Shown: piece by piece, positions 46,496 to 58,165 of the stretch
How positions within the stretch are numbered: the first letter of the stretch is position 1
Layout: the number at the start of each line of letters is the position of its first letter
Source of the DNA: Vigna angularis
Taxonomy: Eukaryota > Streptophyta > Magnoliopsida > Fabales > Fabaceae
Length of the DNA stretch: 64,000 nucleotides
NCBI RefSeq assembly: GCF_016808095.1
Contig: NC_068974.1
Location: 25,528,825 to 25,592,824 of the forward strand
Direction of reading: 5' to 3'
The notes under the pieces: generated by a model
Seen by the model: only the letters and a program-made list of their open reading frames with translations
Databases searched by the model: none
What the model was told of the DNA's origin: nothing
Position numbers and translations under genes: made by a program

Positions 46496-47471
46496 CACAT
46501 GTTTAACCCTTAACCGACTTTCGAAAGTCAGTGGGGTCTTGACCAACTTTCAAAAGTCGGTTAAGGGTAAAACAAATTTTGAAATATGCTTGACCTAGGT
46601 TTCGTCAGCTTTCGAAAGCCGATTAAGGGTGAAACATATTTTGAATTTCGTTTGACCCTTTAGTTTCAGTTTTTTAAATTGTTTTATTTTATTGTTTTAT
46701 TTATTATTTAATATATAATATGTGTATATGTTATTTATTTATTAATTAATTTTTAATATGTGTTTATGTTTTTTATTTTTATTTAATTTTTTTATATATG
46801 TTATTATTTTAATATATTACTTAATTATCAAAATGTGTTTATGTTTTTTAATTTTTATTTAATTTTTAATGTGTGATGTTTTTATTTATTTATTATTTAA
46901 TTTTTAATATGTGTTGTTTTTTTATTATGTAACTTTTAATATGTGTTGTTATTTTTGTTATTTAATATTTTTTTTAATATGTGATGTTTTTTAATATTAT
47001 TTAATATTTTATGTGTTGTTATTTTTTATTTTTTATTTAATTTTTAATATGTGTTGTTATTATTATTCGATAAAGGAATATTGACTGATAAAAAATTATT
47101 GTATAGGTTGTGTATAATATTATAAAATGGATAACTATCCATTTTAATTAATGGATTCTTAAATAAATTCGAGCTTCGTGTGTGAATTTTCTTTTTTCGT
47201 AAATGAAGTGGCTGAGTGTGATTATACAAATATTTTAATATTCCCCTCACACGATGATGTAATTGAATGAGTTCGAAAGATTGCATTCAATCTTGGATTT
47301 GTTGTGGTTATTATAAGATCTGACACTAGAGCTAATGAAGTTGGAAGAAAGATGTTTGCTTTGTTAGGTTGTGAAATAAGTGGGAAGTGTAGGACGTATA
47401 AACTTGATGTTCAATGTAATGTATCCGAGACAAGAACGCGTGAGTGTTCGTTTAAGTTGAGGGGTAAACCC

Positions 47472-48512
47472 TGTTAAAGCGATGCATCAAAATGGTTAGC
47501 GTGAAAAATAAACCAAAAGGAGGCTGAATTGGTTTCATATCACAAAGTGTGCCTTTAATAAGTTTCTCTTACAATTCAAATTCCTTAACGATAAATTAAA
47601 AACAAATAAGAGTGTAAAGAAGAGAGAAAATTGGACAAGTGATTTTCTACTAGTTTAGATCACAAGGATCCTATGTCCAGTTGTTAATCTAAAATGAGAA
47701 TTAACGATTCACTACCCCAAAACCAACATACTGTTACAATCACAAAGAAATAAACAAGTTTAAGGTTTAGAACACTTCTCTTGTTACCCTATAAGATGAA
47801 ACTCATTTCTCCTAAAACCATAAGGGATGAACACCTCTTCTGAACGCTTCACGATGGATGACCACCTCCTTTGAATCTTCACAAAGGATGACATGGCTTT
47901 TTCTAACAACAACAACATCACTCAATCACAACTCCCATGAAAATTCTCGTCTATGCCAACACCAGGTTGTCAAAGCCTCAACACAAGAGTTACACAAATC
48001 CTAGAACACACTTATCATAGGACACAACAAAAGAGATAAGATTTTCGTATGTCTCGTATTTCGTATTTTAGAATGCGAGTCTCAATCCAATATATAGAGA
48101 TCTCACTCAAGGATACCTCTAAAAATCCATTGTCAGCTATTTAACATGTGATAATCGATTATCTAAATGGGGTAATCGATTATGCATTTAATGTATGCAC
48201 AACAGTTAAAAACATACTTGAAAACTCTCATAATTGTTCGTGATAATCGATTATTATAAGTCATAATCGATTATGGATAATCTATTATCATAAGTTGATA
48301 ATCAATTATTCTAGGGAAAAATGATTTTTTAGAAAACTTATAAACATACAACACATGGAATCAAGGATAAATAATACCTATACATAAAACTACTGAATTA
48401 CAAAAGCTTTAACACAAAACAAGTATTCATGAAGGTTTTCTTGCTATATGAGAACTTGAGACTTGACTTTGAGATATCATTGAAACTTCTAGGCTTCATC
48501 TTTATGCAAACA
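47472..48512. mobile_element. Solo LTR, 1041 bp, with 5-bp target duplication
   Basis: The block begins TGTTAAAGCG and ends ATGCAAACA, and AACCC flanks both sides (47467-47471 and 48513-48517). Removing it and one duplication joins GGT AAA CCC to TAT TCT AAT GGA, restoring the transposase frame across the site. It carries several ATAATCGATTAT words (48150-48310), a known feature of legume Copia LTRs, and no internal region, so it is a solo LTR from recombination. Confidence 0.92.
48145..48310. repeat. Clustered ATAATCGATTAT palindromes in the solo LTR
   Basis: Six or more copies of TAATCGATTAT or near matches (GATAATCGATTATC, GTAATCGATTATG, TAATCGATTATTA, CATAATCGATTATGG, ATAATCTATTATC, GATAATCAATTATT) occur within about 165 bases. 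Each is itself palindromic. Confidence 0.9.
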
Positions 48513-50989
48513 AACCCTATTCTAATGGAGAGGGTTGGGTTTTAAAGGAAATCTACTTATATCACAACCATGAATTAGCTGAGACTTTGGTTAGTCAGTC
48601 TTTTGCTGGAAGGTTAAATGTTGATGAACATTTAATACTTGTTGACATGACTAAGAGTCAAGTAAAGCCATCGAATATTCTATTGACTCTCAATGAACAT
48701 AACGATGCTAATGTGAGAACAATAAGCAAATATATAACCTAAGGTACAAATACAAACGATCTTTGAGAGAATTAAGAACTGAAATGCAATAGTTGATGAT
48801 GATGTTAGATCGAGATAAATACATCCAATGAGGTAGATGTTTGGACAATTCTAATGTTGTAAGTGACCTGTTCTGGACACATCACGATGTAGTACACTTG
48901 TTGAATGAGTTTAATATTGTTTTCTTTACGGATACCACGTACAAGACAAACAAATATCGTCTCCCCTTGCTTGAGATAGTTGGCGTCACATCTATGGGGT
49001 TAGCATTCACAACCGCCTTTGCATTGTTATTAAGTGAACGCCAAAGTAATTTCACTTGGGCATTAAAAAGGTTCAGAGGATTATTTATGATATATGAGAA
49101 CAATCCACGTGTCATTGTTACTTACAGAGACCCTGCTTTAATGAATGTCATTGGAACTGTATTTCCCAAGACTTATCAGATGCTTCGTAGGTTCTACATT
49201 ATGAAAAGTGTCAAAGCCAAATGCAAAATGTTAGTGGATTCAGTTGGGGCATGGGATGTGTTGATGGAAGCATGGGAAAATATGATAGATTGTGAGGAAC
49301 AGTCCATGTTGAATGCTTACATTGATCGTCTTCAATATGCCTCTATTACATGACCTCTATTTTTTGAATATGTCAATCACACTTGGATCGTTCCATGTAA
49401 GGCATACTTCGTTAAGGCGTGGACCAATATAGTTATGAATCTAGTCAACACAACAACAAACTTGTAATTGTTATTCTTATTTTTTACTTATTTATGTTAT
49501 ATGTCTTATGATATTATTAATGTCGTTTGTAGCTGGGTTAAGTCTGCGAATTGGAGCCTAAAGAGATTATTGGCGACTAGTATAGGAGACTTATGTTCGT
49601 GTTGGGATGTTATGCATAACGTCATTGTCCTACAACATAACAAGATCAAGGCATCGTTTGAAAAAAGTCTTAACCTCATGAGTCAAACTTATAAAGAAAT
49701 AAGATATAAAAGACTTGTTGGACGCGTTTCAAGATATGCTTTGGTACTTCTTGCTGATGAATTAGAACGAGTGAATCATATAGGATTAAATAGTGGACGT
49801 TGTCGATGCGTTCTCAAATCATATTATTGTCTCCCATGTTATGAATTAGCATGATATAACCCTGGGATAGTTCCTCTAGGTGAAATTCATGTGATGTGGA
49901 CCAGATTGAGCTTTTCAAGTATTGTGTCAAATGAATCGCTTCTAGAGTTATGCATTGACCGTGAAATTGATATGGTTCAGGAACGTTTCAAGAAGGTTAA
50001 TATTGGAGAAAAGGTCAACAACAAGTAGAAGTTAGTAGAAATTGTTTATCCTGAAATGACATCTATAGTACCTCATTCGCATAAAGTGACAACCAAATGT
50101 TCACAAAAGACTAAACTTCTAGGAAATGAGAGGCCTACAAAGCGTGTCCCATCATATTTTGAGCATAAAGACACTTCGCAATCGATGACAAAGTCTTCAT
50201 CACAAAAAACGTAAGTCAAATTGAAGGCTAATCAAGTTCAACGAAGGCGAGTACCAATGTTAGATGACTTCCATCCAATTTGTCATCTATACATTGTCGA
50301 TGTTGTTGATGTTGTAGCCAATAGTCATTTTGGTTATCGATGCATTACTGCTTTGTTGGCCCTAGGTGAAGAGGCATGACCCATTATCCGACATGACTTT
50401 CATGAAGAACTTTCTATGTGGCGTGATGAATAGCAAGATTAATGGAAAACTACGATCAATTGGAAGAAATATAACAATCTTTGGTGGTCCACGATTGATC
50501 ACAGATATGCGTTATTTAGGTCACACACATTACTTATTATGTTATGTATTTCCTTTCATAACATTTTCCTTCATGCCTTACAGGTTAATCTTACTAAGTG
50601 GATGACCATATCGACATTGGTTATGCCATTGCAAATCGATACAATGTCATCTTAGTCTGTCTCTCATATGGTCAGAGTTATACCATATTCCCACTACACA
50701 GTTCATCACCTCTTGATATTGTTTTGATTGATATGCATAGGACATGTTAATGATGTCATTTTGTAAATGTAAAATTATATTTATTTTGTCGCATTATAAA
50801 TTAATATTCATTTACTAATATTAACTTTGGAGGTTCACTTATAAGAAGGTTGTCCATTACTTATGGTGGACATCATATCCTCAACTCATTATTACCATGA
50901 GGCACAAGCATTGTTTTCATTTTATATAAATAGATGCAAGAATTAATGTGCATTAGTATAGCATAAATTTGGAAGACTCTTGACATGCA

Positions 50990-52380
50990 ACGTGACAATA
51001 AAGTAATGTATTTTTTGTTTTTATGAATATAATGTTTTCATTTATTTACTTAATTTATTATATTTTTTTTATTGTAACTAATTTTGTGATGTATTAATTT
51101 AATTTTTTTATTATAAGTAGTTTATATTCATTCCTCAACAAAATATGACTTACTTTTATATCCTTATTTTTTTATTCAATTTAGTGCGCAAATTTTTTAA
51201 AACGGATAAAATATATAAAATTACAAAATTAAAATAACTATCAAAATATAACATTAATATTTAAAATAAAATATTAAAAAACACGACACAAAATTCAAAT
51301 AACAAAAATATACAAATATTATAAAATAAATTAAAAATAACAAAAAATAATAAATATTGCAAAATTAAAAAATAACAAAAAAATATTACATAAAAAATTA
51401 AAAAAATTAACATATTTACTACAATTTCAAATAAAAAAATACATTAATAAAAATACAAATAAAAATAATTTGTAAATTAAATTTATACAAAAAATTAGAA
51501 AAATTTGTTAAATTTCAAATAAAAAAAATAAATTACAAATAAAAAAAGTTTAAAAATAAAACTAAAAACCAAAAAAATAAACAATTAAACAATTTAATGA
51601 ATTTAACAAATTTCGTAAAATTTCAAATATTTAAAAACATAAATTAAATTATACATTAAAAACAATTGCAAAATTTAAAATAACCAACAAAAAATTAAAT
51701 AAAAAAGTAAAGAAAAAACATAAAACAAAAATCATAGAATTTCATTTAACAAAAAAAATTAAATATTACAAAATTAAAAAAATAAACAAATTATTAAATA
51801 AATAATTCAAATATATTAACAAAAATCTCACCATTTAAAATAAAAAAATAAAGAAAAGTTATATTAAAAAAATAATTGCAAATTTTAAAAAGCAAACAAA
51901 ATATAAAATTAAAAATTAAAAATAATTAAAAAAATTCATTAAATTTAAAATAAAAAATAATAAAAAATAAATAAATTTTAAAATGAAAATAAAACAAAAA
52001 AAATGAAAAAAGTTTAACAAAATTCCTTGAATTTGAAATAAAAAATAACAAAAATTACATAACAACTGAACACAATTGGAATATTTCAAAAAATAAACTA
52101 AAATTAAATTAAACAAATATAAACAAATAAAAAAATTAATATAATTTCAAAGAACAAAAAAAATTATTTTAATAACAATGATTAAATATTACATATTTAT
52201 TAAAATAATCAAAACATGAAATTAAAAATTAAAATTAAATAAAAAAAAATCTAATTTAAATAGCCATAGAAAACAAAAATTATACAATAATTTTAAACAA
52301 TTAGAAAATTATATAAAAACAAAATAAATTACAATTAACATTTAAAAGATTTACAATAAATCATAAAATATATAAAAAAA
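50990..52380. repeat. Extremely AT-rich, A-skewed stretch of MULE-4
   Basis: From about 51180 the plus strand is dominated by A with words such as AAATTAAAAATAA and almost no G or C for over a kilobase. The T-rich stretch at 46650-47060, at the other end of MULE-4, is its strand-reversed counterpart in composition (TTATTTAATTTTTAATATGTG). No coding content. Confidence 0.8.
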
Positions 52381-52479
52381 ATAAAACGAATTTTGCATGT
52401 CGCCATTAACCGCATTTGAAAGCCGAAAGACAAAAGCCGAGAGTCGGTTAAGGCTTCGACGACTTTCGAATAACATTTT

Positions 52480-54710
52480 GCTGATATTCTAGTTAGGTTT
52501 TCACAGTTTTAACAATCATCACTTTCAACAGTTTCAAGTCTCTTGATCTCGCCGTGCATCACTTTAAACCACTAATCCAATCCGCATTTCAATTAATACA
52601 TTGAAATAAGAAAGGGGAAGGGAGAAATGAGGGTTACCTCTGTCGGGACGAGAAATTCATTTGTTATATAAGGAAGATGAGATGTTGCACTCCTACACAC
52701 CAATAGGATGCCATAAACTATTATAACCACCAATGACGTTCCACACTGACAACAACTAACGATAGAGGAAGACGAACAAAAATGAAGGAAGAAGAGAAAA
52801 CTAAAAATTCTCGTGGAGAAAGAACAATGAGGCATGTGGAGGTTGCGGAAGAAGAAGAAAGAGGGTGGAAGTGCAACTACTAGGGTTTTCAGGTGAGTGT
52901 TAGTGTGTGGTGGATTAATTTCAAGACGTGGGATATGTAGAGCCTCTTAGGTGGAAATTTTTTAATTAAAAGATTAAAAAAGGGGTTTATGCAATTAAGC
53001 TTGCATGTTCTTCCTACATAAAAGACTTAGTGGTTTTGGATGAGCAAAATCCAAACGAATGACTCTTTTTTAGTGAGACAGCAATACAAAGAAGTAGAGC
53101 ACAATGCCGACAAAAACCCCAAAGCAGCACTTGAAGCAATGATTGAAACAGTAGCACAAAGAAGCATAACGAATGATTTTTTTTTTGTGTTCATGTCTCT
53201 AGCAGCCATGGCTAATTCAATCCCTGCAAAAACCGAAAGAATCCCAAGAATCCTAATCTGAAGCAACTTTAAAATCGTCCTAGGTAATCTTAACTAAGGA
53301 AATCTTTGAAGGCCCAAACCTAAAATCTCCGAAACTGAAAGGGTCGCGAACGAAAGAGAAGATGATTGATATGAAAGATGGACATGTGAACTGGGTTTCG
53401 CAATTAAGGTTCATCGCGATGGAGGTTGTGGTTTTGATTTGGGTTTTTGGTTTGATCTTCTGTAGGTTGCTTGCGATTGACGAAGGAGGAGAAGATGTAA
53501 CAACACACGTCGTGGTGTAGTTGGTTCACGAATCGCAGCAGCGCTAATGAATTTGCATCGCGAAGATGGTGAAGGTGCAAATCAGTGAGGTTGAAGGTGA
53601 ATGCGAATTTGGGTTTTCTATTGGGCAAATCACGATGGCTCGCGTCTAGGTTTCGCAATGGTGGCCATGGAGATTCGAATTAGATGATTTAGGGCAGATT
53701 GTAATTAGGGTTCTTGAGTTTGTGAAATTTGGGATTTCTCTGTAGGTCTGTTGTGAGACGCGATTTGGGATTTACCTCATACTAACACGTCACATTAAAG
53801 TTAATCTTGTTAACTAAATTTAATGATAAAAAACCGGTTGGTTCAACTGATTACGAAAATGATTAAACTTAAGAAAAAGAAAAACTAGTTTGAAATACAT
53901 TAATTTCAGGATTTTTAAATCACATGTAAATTTAACAACACGAGAGAGAAAAAGAAAACCTTTTACATTCTTTATTAACCTATTTAATAAAATTAAATTG
54001 ATTTTTTCAACTAATTTAAAAAGATACTTTTATAAACTGGTTATATCTCTAACGCATATATGAAGTTCACTGATAGAATTAAAATATATGAAAAGGAAGA
54101 AATTAAAAAAAAAAAGGATTATTTGACCTAGAAAATGACATAAAATAGCACTCGTACCTGTTGCAAATGTGAAAGCGACACCCTCCAACTAGTCGAGATG
54201 TCGACAATGACTAACAGTGATGGATGGGAACAAGCATCACACGACCAAAATCAAGTGTCAGACACAAGAAATTGACATAGAATGAACTTACCAACAGGTG
54301 TGGAATCATTTGAAAAAAAAAACAACAAAATTGTTGGAAACAGAGAAAATTAGAAAAATAGAATGCAAAGTAAACTTTAATTGCGGCGTGATATGTGGAA
54401 TATATATAGTTTAAAAAGTCAAGAATGCGACCATTTAAATATATATTAATATTTCTAATTATTTATTTAAATAAAAATTGTTACTTGAATTTTAAATTAT
54501 AATATTATCTTTAAATTGATTTTATAAATTTAAGTTTTATTTAATCTTTTTAAATGATATTAAAACTATCTAAAATATATTTTAACAATTTGTTGTCTGT
54601 TAAATTTCTCATCAGATTATCATTAATATCTAATCCTACGTTTAAGATAAATATATTTCAAAGTATAAAAATATATTAAAAAACCTATAACGACTAAAAT
54701 AAAATAAATT
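52480..54710. other. Intergenic region with a possible gene-like fragment on -
   Basis: On the minus strand around 53770-53027 the composition becomes gene-like. A 60-residue frame (53209-53027, MAARDMNTKKKSFVMLLCA..) contains a hydrophobic segment (VSIIASSAALGFLSAL) and is preceded by a TTTTTGCAG acceptor-like word. I do not recognise the product. It may be a transposon-borne or captured fragment. The remainder shows no gene. Confidence 0.3.
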
Positions 54711-54719
54711 TAAAATATT

Positions 54720-56120
54720 TAAATAAATTTCAAAATCAAAATATAATACACTTAATTTCAATCAATAAAAATATTTAGACAAATAAAAGAAAACAAAAGT
54801 AAAAAGAAATAAATGACATAATTTGTACTTTTATACTTATAAATACATATAGTTCTAGACAAAAGTCATAAATTAGCATGACTTCGTATCAATGCATTTT
54901 AAACTAAATTAAAATATATAAATAGATTTGAAAGTCAAACCATAACTCACTTACTTTCAACTAAAAATAATATTTAGAAAGACGAAGGAAAAAAAGAGTA
55001 AAAAAAAAATAATGACACACTCTCTATTTTATACTTACAAATACATTCAATCATAAAAAAAAAAACACCAAAATCATGAAATATTTTTCAAAATTATAAA
55101 ATGATATAGATTTAAAAAAATTATGAAAGTGTGTAAGTTATGATAAGCTGACATGAGTTTAATTCAAAACATTTTCAAAGTTGAAACTATAAATTAACAT
55201 AACTTTCAGTTCAATGTATTTTAAATTGAATTAAAATGTATAAGTAGATTTTAAAGTAATCACAACTTACTTAATTTCAACTAGGAAAAGTGTTTAGAAA
55301 GATAAAGAAAAGTAAAAGAGTAAAAAGAAAAAATGAAACAATTTATATTTTATACTTACAAATACATTCAATCCTAAACAAAAGTACCAAAATCATATAA
55401 GTTTTTTTAAAATTACCAAAATTTGGATAAATTTTAAAAAAATTATGAAAATGGATAAGTAGTAACAAGGTGACTCAACTTTAGTTTAAAATATTTTTAA
55501 AGCTGAAGTCATGTCTTCGATTAAGTGTATTTTAAACTGAACTAAAATGTATAAATAGATTTCAAATTCAAAACATAGTTCACTTAACTTCAACTAAGAA
55601 AAATGTTTAGAAAGATAAAGGAAAAAAAAGAGTTAAATGAAAAAAATGGCACATTTTGTATTTTATACTTATAAATACATCCTACTAGACAAAAAGCACT
55701 AAAATGGTGCAATTTTTTTCAAAACTACCAAAATGGAGTAGATTTTAAAAACAATTATAAAAGTGGATAAATAATAATAAAGTAACAAGACTTTAGTTAA
55801 AAACATTTTTAAAGTTGAAATTGTGTCAAGTTAACACAATTTCAGTTGAAAGCATTTTAAATTGAAATTGTGTCATGTTGACACGACTTTAGTTAAGTTT
55901 TGGTAGTGCTAAGTTAACATGATTTTAGTTCAGTGCATTTTAAATGGAAGTCACGCCAAATTAACACAATTTTAGTTTAGTTTGGTAGAAGACATGTCAA
56001 ATTGACACGATTTTAATTTAAAATACTCTAAACGTGTCAACTTGACGCGACTTCAACTTTAAAAATGCTTTAAACTAAAATCGTGTCATATTGAAACGAC
56101 TTTTAAATAGTAAAGTCATG
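54720..56120. repeat. Degenerate satellite-like tandem array, period about 315-320 bp
   Basis: The landmark TTATACTTA(C/T)AAATACAT recurs at 54831, 55029, 55350 and 55663. The last three are 321 and 313 bases apart and the first interval is shortened to 198. Each unit has CACTTAACTTCAACTAAGAAAA-like and AAAGATAAAGGAAAA-like words before the landmark. From 55790 to 56110 a shorter motif (GTCAA(C/A)TTGACACGA and its reverse) is repeated in both orientations. Confidence 0.75.
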
Positions 56121-56129
56121 TTGCCTTAA

Positions 56130-58150
56130 TATAACTTATCCACTTTAGTAATTTTTTTAAAATTTGGCTCGTTTCATTAATTTTCAAAAAGAAAAAAAAT
56201 GCACCGCAAGTGCGTTTGCCTGAATCCTAAGTCATGGTTACTGAGTATCAAACTTTTATTGTGTATTTAAATGAAGTGTCGATTTAGCTAACATCGATGG
56301 TTATTTAAATTCTTCCATAAAAAAAAAGTGCACCAAGAATCCCAAACATATGAAAAATTATGATAATATAATAACTTATTACAGTTAGAAGAAGTCTCCA
56401 AACTCAAAAAACTTACAAAATATTTATATGTCGTACATGAATAAGATAGTTGAACTGCATCCACAGTGAGATTTGTACCAAGTTTTTATAGAACTAAAGC
56501 TTCCAACATGATCATCTCATAGGCTGTACCACTTGCATGCATTATAAAAGAAAAGAAAGAGAAAAAAAAACTTTATACCCTAAGAATTATTATTGATTTC
56601 TTATGATGAGATTATGACCCTTATGTCTTGGAGGGGATAGGAGGGCAAAGAGTAAATGATATTAATTAATTTACGAATGGTCTATTATGGGTAAAACTTT
56701 TTGCATGATATAATATTATGAAAAATTTATGGAGAACAAGAGAAGGCACGTCGCTTTCTATTGTAAAGTTTAGCAGCTGCTCAATAGCAAAGGCAGTCAA
56801 ATAATTTGTGACCTATTAAAGGACCTTTCAAAAGCTATTAGGGCTTCGTAACAAAATAATTTTGAACCATCCTATAATAAAGACCTTCTCCTATCACACA
56901 GGATGGTCCATACTTTCACCAATTTTTAATCTAAATGCTACCTAAGTTGACTCCTACTACCCTCTTTTACTCTTTTTTATATAAAATCATTATTTTTATC
57001 TTTTACTCTCACACACTTCAAAAATCTTACATCGTCAAAGATTCAGTCTTCAAGATTATGTTGTAATTTATTATAGATTTATTTAGTATTGGATCTCTTT
57101 AGAGATCAAATATATTTATACACATTTTTCTCTTTTAGCCTATTTACAATTCTTTTTAAATATAAAATTATGATAGAGATATATAATTGTAAAATCTATA
57201 ATATTAACTCAAGATTTTAGATTGAAATTAATATCGTAATCTTTTATATGAATTTATTATAGACTTATTAATGTTATATCTTTTCAAAAGATCAAATATA
57301 TTTATATATATTTTCTTCTCTTAACTTATATAAATATTCTTTAAGATAAAATTGTGATCTAAGATATAAAATTGTAAAACTTATAATATTAATTGTTTAA
57401 GATTTTGAATGGAAAGTGATGTTATCTTTTTGGAAAATCAAATATATTTATATACATTTTCTTTTCTTAACCTCTCTAAATTCCCTTTAATAATAATAAA
57501 GTTGTAAAACCTGTAATGCTAATATTTCATATATGGTAATAAAAAAATAATAATTGAAACCTATGTTGAGAGCAAGAAGTGTATGAATAAAATAAATTCC
57601 ATTATTTAGCTATTCGGCTATGTAGTATGGGATATTTATTTCTATCTTTTTATGGTTAAGGTTTTGAACTCTCTTTTTGACTTTTAAACCTTTATATTCT
57701 ATAATGCTTTCACGTCTGCAATAGTAAAAATCATAAAGGGAAATCAATAAAGAGCTTCTAAGTGGTGCGTCGTCCACTTGTTGATGTGAAACCCCATTTT
57801 TTACTTCAAGATATACACAAAACTTTCATAATTTGGATTTTATCAATTTTTAAATTTAAAGGACACATAAGAAAATAATAGGATTTAATGAAAATTATAG
57901 CTACAAGATTACTTTGCCTAGATTGACATTATCATTTGTATACATTATATATCCTAATTAATGGAAAGTAAATACTCTTTAAGATAGAACAAGAACCCCA
58001 AATGTTAGGAGAGCCTTTCAACAGTATGGAAATAAAAGAAAAAAAAATACAAAGTAACAATATAAATTAATTTAGTATCAATCCTAGTAAATAGTTAAAA
58101 TTACGATAATTAATGCTAGAAATCAATTTAAACTCTAATTCATAAATTAA
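56130..58150. other. AT-rich intergenic DNA
   Basis: No gene seen apart from the degenerate repeat at 57040-57530. Confidence 0.6.
57040..57530. repeat. Three degenerate tandem units (about 150-190 bp)
   Basis: GATCAAATATATTTATA occurs at 57104 and 57290, and AATCAAATATATTTATA near 57436. Each is followed by CATTTTCTCTTTTAGCC-like and AAAATTGTAAAAC-like words. Spacing is 186 then about 146 bases. Confidence 0.75.
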
Positions 58151-58165
58151 TTATAATTTTTTTTA

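Larger units (their letters stand above)
47190..50760 (+). pseudogene. FAR1-like MULE transposase remnant with OTU-like C-terminus
   Basis: The N-terminal FAR1-type DNA-binding part (about 47290-47471: GFVVVIIRSDT, GCEISGKCRTYKL, RECSFKLRGKP) is cut by a solo LTR and resumes at 48518 (NGEGWVLKEIYLYHNHELAE). The DDE domain (48841-49353) has FFTDTTYKTNKYRLPLLEIVG, SERQSNFTWAL and VIVTYRDPALMN. It continues to 49854 through SANWSLKRLL and a SWIM-like end (CRCVLKSYYCLPCYELA). Past further stops, PMLDDFHPICHLYIVDVVDV then NSHFGYRCITALL, WMTISTLVMPL and IGHVNDV follow the order of the OTU-like domain fused to this plant MULE class. In that domain D-x-x-C-G-F/Y would hold the protease Cys; here the Cys position reads Phe (HFGYR). 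Multiple stops show it is dead. Confidence 0.8.
45186..52470. mobile_element. MULE-4: large degenerate FAR1/OTU-type MULE with nested LTRs
   Basis: Left subterminal units with a CGACTTTCGAAAGCCGATTA core (45186, 46541, 46608) and the reversed right end (52380-52470, AAAGTCG...TTAACCGACTC...GGCTTTCAAATGCGGTTAA...AAAATTCG) share words in inverted orientation. AT-rich zones lie just inside both ends, T-rich on the left and A-rich on the right. The centre holds a FAR1-like MULE transposase remnant. Two LTR pieces are nested within it. The outer limits are approximate and no 9-bp duplication was settled. Confidence 0.65.

Noticed and set aside
48145..48310. Palindrome cluster as a CRISPR-like array
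   Set aside because: It lies within a solo LTR with TG...CA ends and a 5-bp duplication, in plant nuclear DNA.
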